DNA of 53,433 bases from Chloroflexota bacterium. Lineage in GTDB: Bacteria > Chloroflexota > FW602-bin22 > JACPRP01. This document shows positions 33,148 through 42,117 of this stretch, in pieces. The position numbers were made by a program, and so were the translations under genes. The notes under the pieces were generated by a model. That model was not told where the DNA came from. It saw only the letters and a program-made list of their open reading frames with translations, and did not search any database. Position 1 is the stretch's first letter; each line of letters begins with the position of its first letter. The DNA is taken from contig JACQUC010000156.1 in NCBI GenBank assembly GCA_016210495.1, positions 1 to 53,433 of the forward strand, given 5' to 3'.

Positions 33148-33476
33148 CGTCGCTTCAGTCCAAATGTGCTGGAACTTTCACACTACCACGTCGCTGATTC
33201 TAGGCTTAACCTTGGCACTTGACCATTGAGCGTGCAATGATTGTTCTGTCGCGGAAAGGATGATTTACGGACGATATTGACAAACAACCAAGGGTAAGGA
33301 AAAGAACTACCACCGCTGTCGTGATAAGTATGAGGGAGTTGTCGTGCAGAAGAGGATATGTACGAGGCACGCCGAGTGCCCCTGACACCCAATAGATGCA
33401 GACGTGAGGCATTCGAGTGGCGTCAGGGCATGCTGCAAGAAGTAGGTGAACGTGCCAAGATTCACGGCGCTCTCAG
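33148..33476. other. Intergenic gap with no recognised gene
   Basis: This 329-base stretch separates the receiver gene from the NarL-type regulator. Short open frames on the minus strand have no ribosome binding site or family features. I see no repeat copy or terminator here. Confidence 0.5.
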
Positions 33477-34136
33477 CTAAGGGCTCAGGTCGATGACACC
33501 ACGGCGGATGGCGTACTTGATGAGATCGGCACGGCTTCGCAGGTTCAACTTCTCCATTATCCGGCTCCGGTGGGTCTGTACCGTGCTCGGGCTGACCGTT
33601 AGCATGGAGGCGATCTCTTGATTCGTGTGCCCTTCGGCTATCAATCGAAGCACCTCGCGCTCTCGGCTGCTCAGGGATTCGTAGCTGTCCCTTTCCTCGC
33701 CGAACCTTACTCGTCGCAAGTAATCCGCCACGAGCCTCTTGCCCAGAGATGGCGGAAGGTATATCTCGTCGCGGTACGCGGCGCGAATGGCCTGGAGTAG
33801 TTCGCCGGAGGCTGATCCTTTCAGAACGTACCCTGAGGCGCCAGCGTCCAGACTACGAAAGAAGTGATCATCGCTATCGTGGACCGTAAGCGCTAGGACT
33901 TTGGCTTGAGGCGAGCGATCCTTAATGCGGCGGGTCGCGTCTATCCCGTTCACTCCTGGAAGGCCCAAATCCATCAAGACCACATCGGGATTGAGCTGTG
34001 CTGCCTTCTCAACAGCCGACTGCCCGTCGGCGGCATCTCCCACTACTTCCATATCGGGCTCGGCTTGAAGCAGCAAACGGATGCCGTCGCGCACGATGCC
34101 GTGGTCTTCCACCACGAGGATCCTTACTCTCTCCAT
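33477..34136 (-). CDS. NarL/FixJ-family response regulator
   Basis: A 219-residue transcription regulator. The receiver carries D11 and the phospho-acceptor D56 (VVLMDLGLPG), and a Lys in YVLKGS. The LuxR-type helix-turn-helix is at about 150-210 (LSSREREVLRLIAEGHTNQE, then VSPSTVQTHRSRIMEKL). It starts three bases after the kinase gene stop, so the two are co-transcribed and form a two-component pair. Target genes are unknown. Confidence 0.93.
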   Translation of the reverse strand: MERVRILVVEDHGIVRDGIRLLLQAEPDMEVVGDAADGQSAVEKAAQLNPDVVLMDLGLPGVNGIDATRRIKDRSPQAKVLALTVHDSDDHFFRSLDAGASGYVLKGSASGELLQAIRAAYRDEIYLPPSLGKRLVADYLRRVRFGEERDSYESLSSREREVLRLIAEGHTNQEIASMLTVSPSTVQTHRSRIMEKLNLRSRADLIKYAIRRGVIDLSP

Positions 34137-34139
34137 GCC

Positions 34140-35843
34140 CTATCCTCCATTCCCTTCAACCAGCACCTCGATCGTCAGGTGTGTTCCTCGCCCAGGCAAC
34201 GAGTGAACCGCTAACGATCCACCCAGTAGCTCGATGCGCTCGCGCATGCCGAGCAAACCAAGGCCACAGCCCCCTTGGTCCGCTGGCCCCAAGGCATCCA
34301 CTTGAAAGCCGCGGCCATCGTCCTCCACCGAGACAGATAGCCTACCATTGGTGCGGCACAGCCGAACCCAGGCATTCCTGGCTTGGGCATGCTTAGCTAT
34401 ATTGGTAATGGCCTCCTGTAGGATGCGGTAAAGCTCCGTTTCCAGACGTGCTGGAAGACGCTCACGAAGGCCAGACACGGACACATGGACACGGATATCC
34501 TCCGCCTCCAAACGCTGCTGCGCGTACCAACGGACGGCTGAACCCAGACCCAGGTCGTCGAGAACGATGGGACGAAGGTCCCAGATCATCCTTCGAACGT
34601 CGCCGAGAGCGCCTTCGGTTAGACTCCTCGCGTGGTGGAGTTTCTCACGTTGCTCGTGGGGAATGGCCGGCATCCCCTTTTCCACGGCGTCCAAAGCCAT
34701 CATCAACGCGGTCAAAGCTTGCGCAGATTCGTCGTGGAGCTCTCGGGCGATGCGGTGCCGCTCCTCTTCCTGAGCCGTGATCACTTTTGCCAGCAACTGG
34801 CCCCGCAACGCCTCCTTCTGTTGGACTTCCTCATAGAGCTGAGCGTTCTCCACCGCTACGGCGTGGCTCCCGATCGCCTGAAGCACCTTCAACTCGTGCT
34901 CGGAAAGGGAGAGCGGCCCGTCAAAGTCGTACACTATCAACACGCCTACCGAGTTCTGCTTGGCGACAAGCGGAACGCTGAGGGCGCTTCGCGCCCGTCC
35001 AAAATGCAGGCAGGATGCCTTGAAGTGGCCGAGGTTGTCCTGGCCGATGTCTCCGTCTTCCCTTTCCAGTTCATCGTCGGTCAGGAGCGACGTCCTGCCT
35101 GACTGGAAGACTTTGCCTACCACGCCTTCGCCGGGCCTCAGGCGCACCTGTTGCAGGGCCTCAAGATTGCAGTTGAAGCTAGCCACCGGGGCGAGCGAGC
35201 CCGAATGCTTTTCGAGAATAGCCACCATTCCCGCATCTGCCCCCGGGCAGACGCGTCGCGATTCAGACAGGATCATCTCCAGAAGAGCGGAAAGGTCGAG
35301 AGTCGAGGCGAACGCCTCGGAAGTCGCCAACAAAGCGGTCACCTCTTCAGTTCGCTGCTCCACGCGCTTCTCCAGTTCTGCCTCGTGCCGCTTCCGCTTT
35401 TCTATCAGATCACACAGCCCCTGTCGCATACCTTCGAGGGTGCGGGCCAGAGTTCCCACCTCGTCGCCACGCTGCATAGCGACCGGGCTGGCCAGGTCTC
35501 CTGCCCCGATTCTCGCCGCTGCTGCGGTCAGCGTACGCAAAGGCTTCACGACGCGGCGCACGTCGATCCACGCCACGAGCACCGCCGCAAGTAGCGCGAT
35601 GCCGCCGAAAATGACCATTCGGGTTTGCAGATCTCGAGGGAGGGCCAGGACGGCATACTCCGGCTGTTCCACCGCCACTCCCCATTCCGCCAGATTCATC
35701 AGGGGGGCGTAGGCCACAACGTGGCTGGCCCCACCTCCGAGGTCGTGCACGTTCACCCCCGGTCGCCGCTCGGCGATGAACTGGGCCAGCAACGGGATGT
35801 GATGGTCCCTTGATGGAGCGCCGTTCGCGCGTACTGAGCCCAC
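34140..35843 (-). CDS. Sensor histidine kinase, NarL-type: C-terminal part of a frameshifted gene
   Basis: This is the main part of a kinase gene broken by a one-base frameshift at 35918-35921. The in-frame sequence extends upstream of the nominal GTG at 35843 as ARVELLSQDGTIVGS, which is the rest of a dCache domain. The order is remaining sensor domain, a membrane segment (about 75-95), HAMP, GAF (about 180-320), HisKA_3 with His in ARELHDES, and HATPase_c (DDGRGFQ, GLGLLGMRER). The intact gene would encode about 781 residues from 36484. See the N-terminal fragment. Confidence 0.85.
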   Translation of the reverse strand: MGSVRANGAPSRDHHIPLLAQFIAERRPGVNVHDLGGGASHVVAYAPLMNLAEWGVAVEQPEYAVLALPRDLQTRMVIFGGIALLAAVLVAWIDVRRVVKPLRTLTAAAARIGAGDLASPVAMQRGDEVGTLARTLEGMRQGLCDLIEKRKRHEAELEKRVEQRTEEVTALLATSEAFASTLDLSALLEMILSESRRVCPGADAGMVAILEKHSGSLAPVASFNCNLEALQQVRLRPGEGVVGKVFQSGRTSLLTDDELEREDGDIGQDNLGHFKASCLHFGRARSALSVPLVAKQNSVGVLIVYDFDGPLSLSEHELKVLQAIGSHAVAVENAQLYEEVQQKEALRGQLLAKVITAQEEERHRIARELHDESAQALTALMMALDAVEKGMPAIPHEQREKLHHARSLTEGALGDVRRMIWDLRPIVLDDLGLGSAVRWYAQQRLEAEDIRVHVSVSGLRERLPARLETELYRILQEAITNIAKHAQARNAWVRLCRTNGRLSVSVEDDGRGFQVDALGPADQGGCGLGLLGMRERIELLGGSLAVHSLPGRGTHLTIEVLVEGNGG

Positions 35844-35905
35844 GATCGTTCCATCCTGACTGAGTAGCTCTACTCTGGCGGCGCTACTGTCGAGGGGACT
35901 TTGAG

Positions 35906-36484
35906 TTACTGTAGGTGAAAACCGGGGGCCTCAGGGTCGAACTCGGCCATTAGCACCCCGGCAATATCTCCCGACTTGCTCCGTATGGGCACAGCCAGGC
36001 AGGCCAATGGCGTCTGCAAATCGGAAGATGCCGGCAGTTCGGCGGCGTAGGACTGCCCTGTCCGGAGAACGCCGAGCGCTCCGGGATGATAGAGCATATC
36101 GGTTCCGATCGGTTCTGGCAGATCTGGGGCGCTCATCATAAGTCGGCCAGAGGAGTCCAGCAGCGTGACGACGGCGAAGGTGCCCAGCCGCGCCTGTGTA
36201 TCTCGGAGGACCTGCTTCACACCGGCCGCCGAGTCGCCGTCTACTTCCCTGAGATCGGGGAACTCGGCTGTCTTTTCCAGTATGTCCATCGAGCGATCGA
36301 TCATTCCGTCCAGGTGGCTGGCTATCGTTTGCGCGAGAGCAAGACGGGCCCTGAACGCGGCCTCGGTGCTTTGATTAAGCGCCCAAAGGGCCGCGTAGCC
36401 AAAGATCAGCATCACCACAGAGAGGCCGAGAACGACGCTGAGGATTATGCGATGCTGGAGCCTTAGGTCGCTCAAAAGACGCAC
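35906..36484 (-). CDS. Sensor histidine kinase: N-terminal sensor fragment of the frameshifted gene
   Basis: The fragment starts at a GTG (36484) with AGGAGGAG six bases upstream, giving MRLLSDLRLQHRIILSVVLGL (part), a membrane helix (about 12-35) and the first half of an extracytoplasmic dCache domain. It stops at 35906 after APGFHLQ. Adding one T in the four-T run (coding strand; A-run 35918-35921 on plus) gives APGFSPTVTQSPLDSS and joins the kinase frame. The total then divides by three, which supports one original gene. Confidence 0.85.
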   Translation of the reverse strand: MRLLSDLRLQHRIILSVVLGLSVVMLIFGYAALWALNQSTEAAFRARLALAQTIASHLDGMIDRSMDILEKTAEFPDLREVDGDSAAGVKQVLRDTQARLGTFAVVTLLDSSGRLMMSAPDLPEPIGTDMLYHPGALGVLRTGQSYAAELPASSDLQTPLACLAVPIRSKSGDIAGVLMAEFDPEAPGFHLQ

Positions 36485-36711
36485 TGGTCTCCTCCTGCAG
36501 TGCCTGTGATGCGTCACACCAGAACAACATCGCGAATTGCCAGCGCCCTTTCGCCTCCCACAGTGGGCCTAGCACCTCACCTGCTCCAATGATCTACTTG
36601 TCCCCTAGGCCAACTGTGAATGGCTACGTCCTTCAATGACCCGCCTCTCGCAGGCTCCGGACGTGCGAGCACAGAACGCCACTGCGATATGGGAGTATCC
36701 ACGGCCATTCG

Positions 36712-37323
36712 CTACTTGCCCTTGAAGCTCGCCGGCAAGGCCTTGACCAGAATGCGCCTGCCCGCGGTCTTCTCGACGAAGCGGATAAGGCGGTACTTGT
36801 TCTCGACCTCGTCCACTTCGAGCGGCGGCACGGGCTCGCGACCTGGCTCGACCTTCGCGCAGATGAACGTCAAGATGTCGCCACGCAAGGCGCCTTCGAA
36901 CCTGGCTTTGAAGTCTTCGACCGTGTTCACGGTGTAGCAGTTCTCGATGCCGACGGCTCTGGCGACGCCCGCCAGATCGGCGCCATACGGGGTGTGGGTG
37001 ACAGTGCCACCGGAGGCCTCGTAGACGCCGTTGTCGAAGACGCAGTGAATGAGATTGGGAGGGCGCTGTCGAGCGATGGTCGGCAGGCTGCACAGGTTCA
37101 TCAGCAGGGCACCATCGCCGTCGAGGACGATGACCTTGCGCTCCGGCAGGGCGAGGGCGAGGCCCAATCCGATGGAGGAGCCCAGACCAAGCGTCTTCAC
37201 CTGGAGGTGTCCACCGGCGGGACCGTACGCCTGCCATTCAAGCGTCGCTCCGCCGGCTGTGCTGAGCACGATCTCGTCGGTCACCAAGGGGCCGACGGCT
37301 GCGAGGCATTCGAACCGCTTCAT
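36712..37323 (-). CDS. comE: Sulfopyruvate/phosphonopyruvate decarboxylase-like, beta (TPP-binding) subunit
   Basis: A 203-residue TPP-binding half enzyme. The cofactor motif is VIVLDGDGALLMNL followed by the FDNGVYE segment (normally NN). It resembles ComE of the ComDE heteromer, which decarboxylates sulfopyruvate in coenzyme M synthesis; related pairs act on phosphonopyruvate or other 2-oxoacids. AGGAGG lies eight bases before the ATG at 37323, which overlaps the alpha-subunit stop by four bases. No other coenzyme M genes are present, so the substrate is uncertain. Confidence 0.8.
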   Translation of the reverse strand: MKRFECLAAVGPLVTDEIVLSTAGGATLEWQAYGPAGGHLQVKTLGLGSSIGLGLALALPERKVIVLDGDGALLMNLCSLPTIARQRPPNLIHCVFDNGVYEASGGTVTHTPYGADLAGVARAVGIENCYTVNTVEDFKARFEGALRGDILTFICAKVEPGREPVPPLEVDEVENKYRLIRFVEKTAGRRILVKALPASFKGK

Positions 37324-37829
37324 GCTTTGAACCTCCTCAAGACATCCTTGGTCAGCAGCACGGCGACGGGCCGGCAAGAGCTCTTGGCCAGGAGTGCTGC
37401 CGTAGGTATCATCTGTTTTGCCGCCTGCGCATCCGACGGGATGAAGTAGCGGATGCGCAGTCCCTGCAGGACCGGCTCGGTGACCTCGCCCAGCCGCATA
37501 AAGGCGTCGTCGCCCAGGTATCCGGCGTACCAGATGAGCAAGACCATCGGTACCTCGAACTGCAGCGCCGTCGTGGTCAGGGCATTGCAGGCGTTGAGAA
37601 ACCCGGCGTTTTGCATCAGGACGGCGGGCATAAGGCCACCCATGTAGGCGCCCGTGGCTATCCCGATGCCCTCTTCCTCGCGCGCCAGCGGGACGTGCTT
37701 GAGGGTGTCATCCTTTTCCAGGAGCCCGATGAGGTCCAGCAGGTTGATATCGGGCAACGAGGCAACGAGGTTAATGCCCGCCGCCTTGATGCCCTCCAGA
37801 ACGAGGGCAGCGTCGCTTCGTTCCTCCAT
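37320..37829 (-). CDS. comD: Sulfopyruvate/phosphonopyruvate decarboxylase-like, alpha subunit
   Basis: A 169-residue N-terminal-type TPP enzyme half. It has ASLPDINLLDLIGLL and the catalytic Glu region AREEEGIGIATGAYMGG, which activates TPP across the dimer interface. AGGAGG lies before the ATG at 37829. It is coupled to the beta gene by an ATGA overlap. Together they reconstitute one TPP decarboxylase. Confidence 0.8.
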   Translation of the reverse strand: MEERSDAALVLEGIKAAGINLVASLPDINLLDLIGLLEKDDTLKHVPLAREEEGIGIATGAYMGGLMPAVLMQNAGFLNACNALTTTALQFEVPMVLLIWYAGYLGDDAFMRLGEVTEPVLQGLRIRYFIPSDAQAAKQMIPTAALLAKSSCRPVAVLLTKDVLRRFKA

Positions 37830-37914
37830 AAGCTTTCCTCCTGTTAGTTGTTGGATTGGTCTCAAGACCGCCCTTACTGCGGTGGTGTACGCTAGATTGC
37901 AGAAATGCGTGAGA

Positions 37915-37990
37915 CCGACCCCACCCCAGGGCGGACAGCGGACGTCTCCCGACCTGTCGGGATCCCGTGTCGGGACGCCCCCTACGCTTC
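37915..37990. repeat. Degenerate palindromic repeat (GGGCGGAC type)
   Basis: GGGCGGACAGCGGACGTC (37929-37946) is followed by GACCTGTCGGGATCCCG and GGACGCCCCCTAC. The CCCCCTAC tail is like that of the other copies. It lies in the gap between the ComD gene and the next gene downstream. Confidence 0.6.
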
Positions 37991-38012
37991 CGCAATAGTC
38001 CGTACAGTATCC

Positions 38013-39557
38013 TTACTGTCGTGGCCCAGGCTCGAAGGCGTGAGTCATTTCGGTATCCGGCAGTTGGGCAGGGCGCGCCAACGACTGCGGCAGCCCCCTG
38101 AAATACTGCTTGTAGAAACGGCTCGCCTTCGCCTGGCCGTCCAGGTCGGGCGGCAGGTTCTGGCCGGTGATAACCGACTTGAAGTAGTCGCCAATCAACA
38201 GGCCCTGAGTAACACCGTTGTCCTTGTTGAAGTGCATTATGCCCCGCTGGTACGGCTGGTACACGAAGTTGTGGTTGTTCGGGTCAGCCGCCGGTGCAGC
38301 GGTGGGCACGCCCCACATCTCCAGGAACATCCCGAAGAGCAACCCATCGCTGCCTCCTCCACTCGGGAACGCATCTCCCATCTTCACGGTTTCGGTAAAG
38401 CTCCTGAGGAAGTTCACATTCATCCCGTTCCAGACATCCGGCGCTCTGTTCTTGACGAAGTCCGCCACCGCAGTGGCGTAGCCAGGACTCCCTGGCGGCG
38501 GCAGGCTGGCGATGAAGCTCGGGTCGTGCTTCGGGAAGGTAGCCCCGTTGATGGCATTGTAGGGCATCACATCGGGATCAAGCAGGTTCAACTGTCCCAC
38601 GTTCCCAGCGCTATCGATCTGTATCACCCGGCGCTGAAAGAACTGCACATCCTTGCCCAGCAGCCTGAACTTGCGAGAAATGGGCAGACCGAAGGTACGC
38701 CCGCGGCCCCGCTTGTTGTAGTAGTCCCAGATCTTGTCGTCGGAGATGCGGTAGCCAGTCGGCGAGAAGTAGCGCTCATCCTGCGGTTCCACCGGCGGGG
38801 GTGGCACCGCAATGGTCGGAATAGGGGTCGGCGTTGGCGTGGCGGTGGGCGTGGGCGGCGTGGACAAAACCAGGCTAACGTTATCCCACCAGACGGAATT
38901 CCATCTGACGGGCAGGTTGGGCTTGCTGCGCAGCCACACCGTCACCGCGTCTCCCCTGGTCGCGGTAGAAACGCAGAGCCTGCTCCAGGTGTCCTTGCCA
39001 AAGTCGGGGCCCGACCAGATAACGCCGGTGGGCGGCATCACACCACTGCTGAACGGGTCCTGACCAGTGGGATCGATGCCCACCAGCTTTTCGATCTGGG
39101 CACCGGCGTCGGAGGTTTGGCCATCGCTGTTCCTCGCCAGTCCCCACGCCCAGCCGCAGAAGGTGTAGGTAGCGCCGGGGCTCAGCCCGCCAATGCGTTG
39201 CCAGACGCCGCCATCGTGAGTGGAGTGGAAACTGTGTAGCTTCTGCGTACCCACTCCCTCCTGGGAGGGAGGCCACGGGTCCCCGAAGGTACGTGTGAAC
39301 TGTGGCTCGAAGAGGTAACCCTCGGGGGTGTTGGACTGTCTCGAGATCCACCACGGGTTCCATTCCGTGGCAACGCTAGAAGAGGGCGTGGTTGAGCGCC
39401 AGTCGCCCTGGCCTTCAAATGAGGGATTGCGAACCATGTTCGGGCCGTCGGCACGCACGAGGTCGGCATCAGGTGGAACCACACTGAACATAGCCACGGA
39501 CATGATAGTGGCCGCTAGCAGCAGGCCCGAGATGAGTCTTCTCCAGTCGACTTTCAC
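38013..39557 (-). CDS. Secreted protein with CBM-like domain and FGLPIS/VQFFQRR domain
   Basis: A 514-residue exported protein. A GTG start at 39557 has GGAGG upstream; the signal peptide covers about 1-37. Residues 40-230 look like a carbohydrate-binding beta-sandwich (NMVRNPSFEGQ, WWDNVSLV). A Pro/Thr linker (about 235-260) leads to a domain with GRTFGLPISRKF and VQFFQRRVIQID. That pattern (FG-P-S ... VQ-F-R) recurs in secreted proteins of Chloroflexota that I recall but cannot name. Function unknown; a surface or matrix role is inferred. Confidence 0.7.
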   Translation of the reverse strand: MKVDWRRLISGLLLAATIMSVAMFSVVPPDADLVRADGPNMVRNPSFEGQGDWRSTTPSSSVATEWNPWWISRQSNTPEGYLFEPQFTRTFGDPWPPSQEGVGTQKLHSFHSTHDGGVWQRIGGLSPGATYTFCGWAWGLARNSDGQTSDAGAQIEKLVGIDPTGQDPFSSGVMPPTGVIWSGPDFGKDTWSRLCVSTATRGDAVTVWLRSKPNLPVRWNSVWWDNVSLVLSTPPTPTATPTPTPIPTIAVPPPPVEPQDERYFSPTGYRISDDKIWDYYNKRGRGRTFGLPISRKFRLLGKDVQFFQRRVIQIDSAGNVGQLNLLDPDVMPYNAINGATFPKHDPSFIASLPPPGSPGYATAVADFVKNRAPDVWNGMNVNFLRSFTETVKMGDAFPSGGGSDGLLFGMFLEMWGVPTAAPAADPNNHNFVYQPYQRGIMHFNKDNGVTQGLLIGDYFKSVITGQNLPPDLDGQAKASRFYKQYFRGLPQSLARPAQLPDTEMTHAFEPGPRQ

Positions 39558-39682
39558 AAGGAATCCTCCTACGGTAAGTTGTGGCGCTGACGAGGACCGG
39601 AACGATTTCGAGCGATTATACATCCATGCGTGGCCAGGTGCAAGAAGTTCTTTGCACGCCTGCTGCGCTACAGTGGACACGG

Positions 39683-41953
39683 TTATCCCCGTGGGGCGTA
39701 GATCTGCCGGTAAAGATCGTACTGTCGATAAATGGTCTTGACGTAGAACTTCGTCTCGGCAAAGCGAATGTCTTCGACGAACAGGTCCGTGTCGACCTGC
39801 GCGTTACCATTGGTCCACTTGCCGACGCTGCCTCCGCCGGCGTTGTAGGCCGCCAGGGCCAGGGTCGCGCTGCCGTCGTACTGGCGCACGTGCTGGCCCA
39901 GGTAGTAGGCGCCGAAGGCCACGCTAATGTACGGTTTGAAGATATCTTCTGGATTGAAATCAGTTACGGAAAGAGCTTCGGCGATGCCTCTTGCCGTCGA
40001 GGGCATAACTTGCGTCAGGCCCCTGGCTTTGGCGATGGACTCGGCGAACTGATCGAATTTGCTCTCTTGCCTGATGACGGCGGCGAGCAGCAGGGGATCG
40101 AGACCGGCCTTTCGCGATTCGGAGGTCAAGACCTCGGCGAAGTAGACCGGGTAGACGAGCTTCTGCAGATACTTTGGCACGTCCACTAGCCTGCCGGTGG
40201 GAGAGATCCCAACCAGGCTATTGGCGGTGGTGATGGATAGATGGTATAGGCCGTTCTGGCGGAGGAAAGACGCCAGCTCATAGAGTGCGACCGGGTCGTT
40301 GCTGTAGTTTGCCAGAAGCTCCCAGAATTCCTCTCCGACCTCTCTGCGCAGGCCAACTTTGGCCAACTCCTCGGCACGGCGAAAGGCCCGGTCTTCTCGC
40401 AACATAGGGTTGTCGGGATCGAAGCTGTAGAAGGGCCGCCCGGACCAGGTGGCAAGCCACTTCTCGAAGGCGCCCTTTTCTTCGGGGGATTCGGTGACGA
40501 GAGCGCTCCGTTCCGCCAACACAACCTTCGAAAAGAGGTCTGCCTCGTCGCGTCCTAGGTGATTGCCCCTCAGACCGTAGTAGTCCCACGACTCGGCGAG
40601 CGCGACCTGGTCGAAATAGGCCGTGGCACGGCCGGGGTCCGCCATCTTGTCGCGCAGCATCTTCCCCATCCAGAACAACGCCTGAGCGGTGGTACGGGTC
40701 GAAGGATACTTGTACAGCAAGTAGTCCCACGCTTCTTTGGCTCGACGGTAGTCGGACTGTTTGTAATAGCAAAGACCCAGGCGGAACACGGCGTCCTGTG
40801 CAAAATCCTCGCCAGGATACTGGGTGGCGACGCCGGTGTAGCTGAGCGCCGCCTCGTAGTGACGTGAGGAGCGCTCCAGCATCAAGCCCGACTGCCAGAG
40901 CGCCTCGGCTCCGACAGTGCTCCCTGCGTAGGCGCGAGCCACATCGGCCAGCTCGCCTATGGCTAGATCGTAGTCGCCGTTGTAGCCGTGGGACAGCGCA
41001 CGATAGTAGAGGGCCTTGGGCACGAACTCGCCCTGGGGATGGTCGACCAGGTATCTATCGAAAGCGGCGATGGCTGCCTCATAGCGGTCGTTGTGGTAAT
41101 AGACCAAGCCACGATGGTAGTACGTGGGAGGATTGCCGTCCGAGATGGCACCCAGGGCCGAAAGTGCGTGCGTGGTCTCCGGATAGCTCTCGATGACCTC
41201 CTGCCACGTTTCCTTCGCCTGGGCAGAGCTGCCGAGGGCGGCGTAGGCCTTGCCCAAGCGGAATTGAATATCGGCCCTGTAGCCGGCGACCCTGGCCCTG
41301 TCGAGCACTCTCTCATACCAGTCGCCGGCAGCCTTGTATGAGCCGGTCGCGAAATAGCTATCCGCTATCTTCTCCATAGCATCGATGGCCGGCACACGAG
41401 GCACGCCGGCTGATAGCGCGTTCCGGAGGTGCGCTATGGCCTTGTCGTAGGCCTGCAACTGGAAGTAGGCGTCGCCGGCGTAAAGGCTGGCGTAGCCGGC
41501 CAATGGTCCTGCCTGCCTGTTGAGGTAAAGCTCGTAGTAGGCGATGGCCATCGACCAGTTGCCTAACCGGCCGTAGTTGTTGGCGATGAAGAAGATGGCG
41601 CGATCGACGTTCTCGTCGCCGGGGAAGGATTCGAGAAACTGGTCGAGCGTTCTGATTGCCGCCTGGTAGTCTCCGCCGAGGAAGTGGGCCTGGCTCAGCC
41701 CCAGCATAGCATCGCGCGCCTCGAGGCTGCCGGGGTAGCCGGAGATGACGGACTGATAGTCGCGAATGGCGCTGGGGTAGTCGCCGTTCCGCTGATAGTA
41801 CTCCGCTTCGCGAACCTGTACCCTGGCCTGGGTCAAAGGATTAGATGCCCAGGCTGGAGCCACCGAGAGTGGCAAAGCAGCAAAGAAGGCGGCGCAAGCT
41901 ATTATGGCGACCGCGGCAAACGGAAGTATCGGACGAACACCTGGTGATCTCAT
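39683..41953 (-). CDS. Lytic transglycosylase (SLT, GH23) with TPR repeats
   Basis: Cleaves the glycan strand of peptidoglycan. This 756-residue protein has a signal peptide (about 1-38), about twelve TPR units over 50-570 (repeats such as YYQRNGDYPSAIRDYQ), and an SLT domain at the C-terminus: IRQESKF with the catalytic Glu, GLTQVMPST, and LAAYNAGGG. An E. coli Slt70-like layout, with TPR rather than the doughnut helices. Starts at 41953 or 41968 are both possible. The gene has its own consensus promoter. Confidence 0.9.
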   Translation of the reverse strand: MRSPGVRPILPFAAVAIIACAAFFAALPLSVAPAWASNPLTQARVQVREAEYYQRNGDYPSAIRDYQSVISGYPGSLEARDAMLGLSQAHFLGGDYQAAIRTLDQFLESFPGDENVDRAIFFIANNYGRLGNWSMAIAYYELYLNRQAGPLAGYASLYAGDAYFQLQAYDKAIAHLRNALSAGVPRVPAIDAMEKIADSYFATGSYKAAGDWYERVLDRARVAGYRADIQFRLGKAYAALGSSAQAKETWQEVIESYPETTHALSALGAISDGNPPTYYHRGLVYYHNDRYEAAIAAFDRYLVDHPQGEFVPKALYYRALSHGYNGDYDLAIGELADVARAYAGSTVGAEALWQSGLMLERSSRHYEAALSYTGVATQYPGEDFAQDAVFRLGLCYYKQSDYRRAKEAWDYLLYKYPSTRTTAQALFWMGKMLRDKMADPGRATAYFDQVALAESWDYYGLRGNHLGRDEADLFSKVVLAERSALVTESPEEKGAFEKWLATWSGRPFYSFDPDNPMLREDRAFRRAEELAKVGLRREVGEEFWELLANYSNDPVALYELASFLRQNGLYHLSITTANSLVGISPTGRLVDVPKYLQKLVYPVYFAEVLTSESRKAGLDPLLLAAVIRQESKFDQFAESIAKARGLTQVMPSTARGIAEALSVTDFNPEDIFKPYISVAFGAYYLGQHVRQYDGSATLALAAYNAGGGSVGKWTNGNAQVDTDLFVEDIRFAETKFYVKTIYRQYDLYRQIYAPRG

Positions 41954-41972
41954 GGGCTTGCCTTGCACGGTC

Positions 41973-42002
41973 AGTATACTTTTTTTTATTGGATGCTGTC
42001 AA
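41973..42002 (-). promoter_or_regulatory. Sigma-70 promoter for the lytic transglycosylase gene
   Basis: On the minus strand, TTGACA (42002-41997) and TATACT (41978-41973) are separated by 18 bases. An A-tract lies in the spacer. It is the divergent partner of the promoter at 42048-42076. Confidence 0.75.
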
Positions 42003-42047
42003 TACCAACCGTCCTGCGGGGGCCTTATTGTTCTATTATGTTTCCCT

Positions 42048-42076
42048 TTGACACGTCCGGCTGCTGAGCTTATACT
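42048..42076 (+). promoter_or_regulatory. Sigma-70 promoter for the TPP enzyme gene
   Basis: TTGACA (42048-42053) and TATACT (42071-42076) with a 17-base spacer, close to consensus. The start site would be near 42083, about 35 bases before the TPP enzyme start. Confidence 0.8.
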
Positions 42077-42117
42077 GGGGCAGGTGCCTCAACCAGACAA
42101 TTGGGAGGGCTTGCAAG

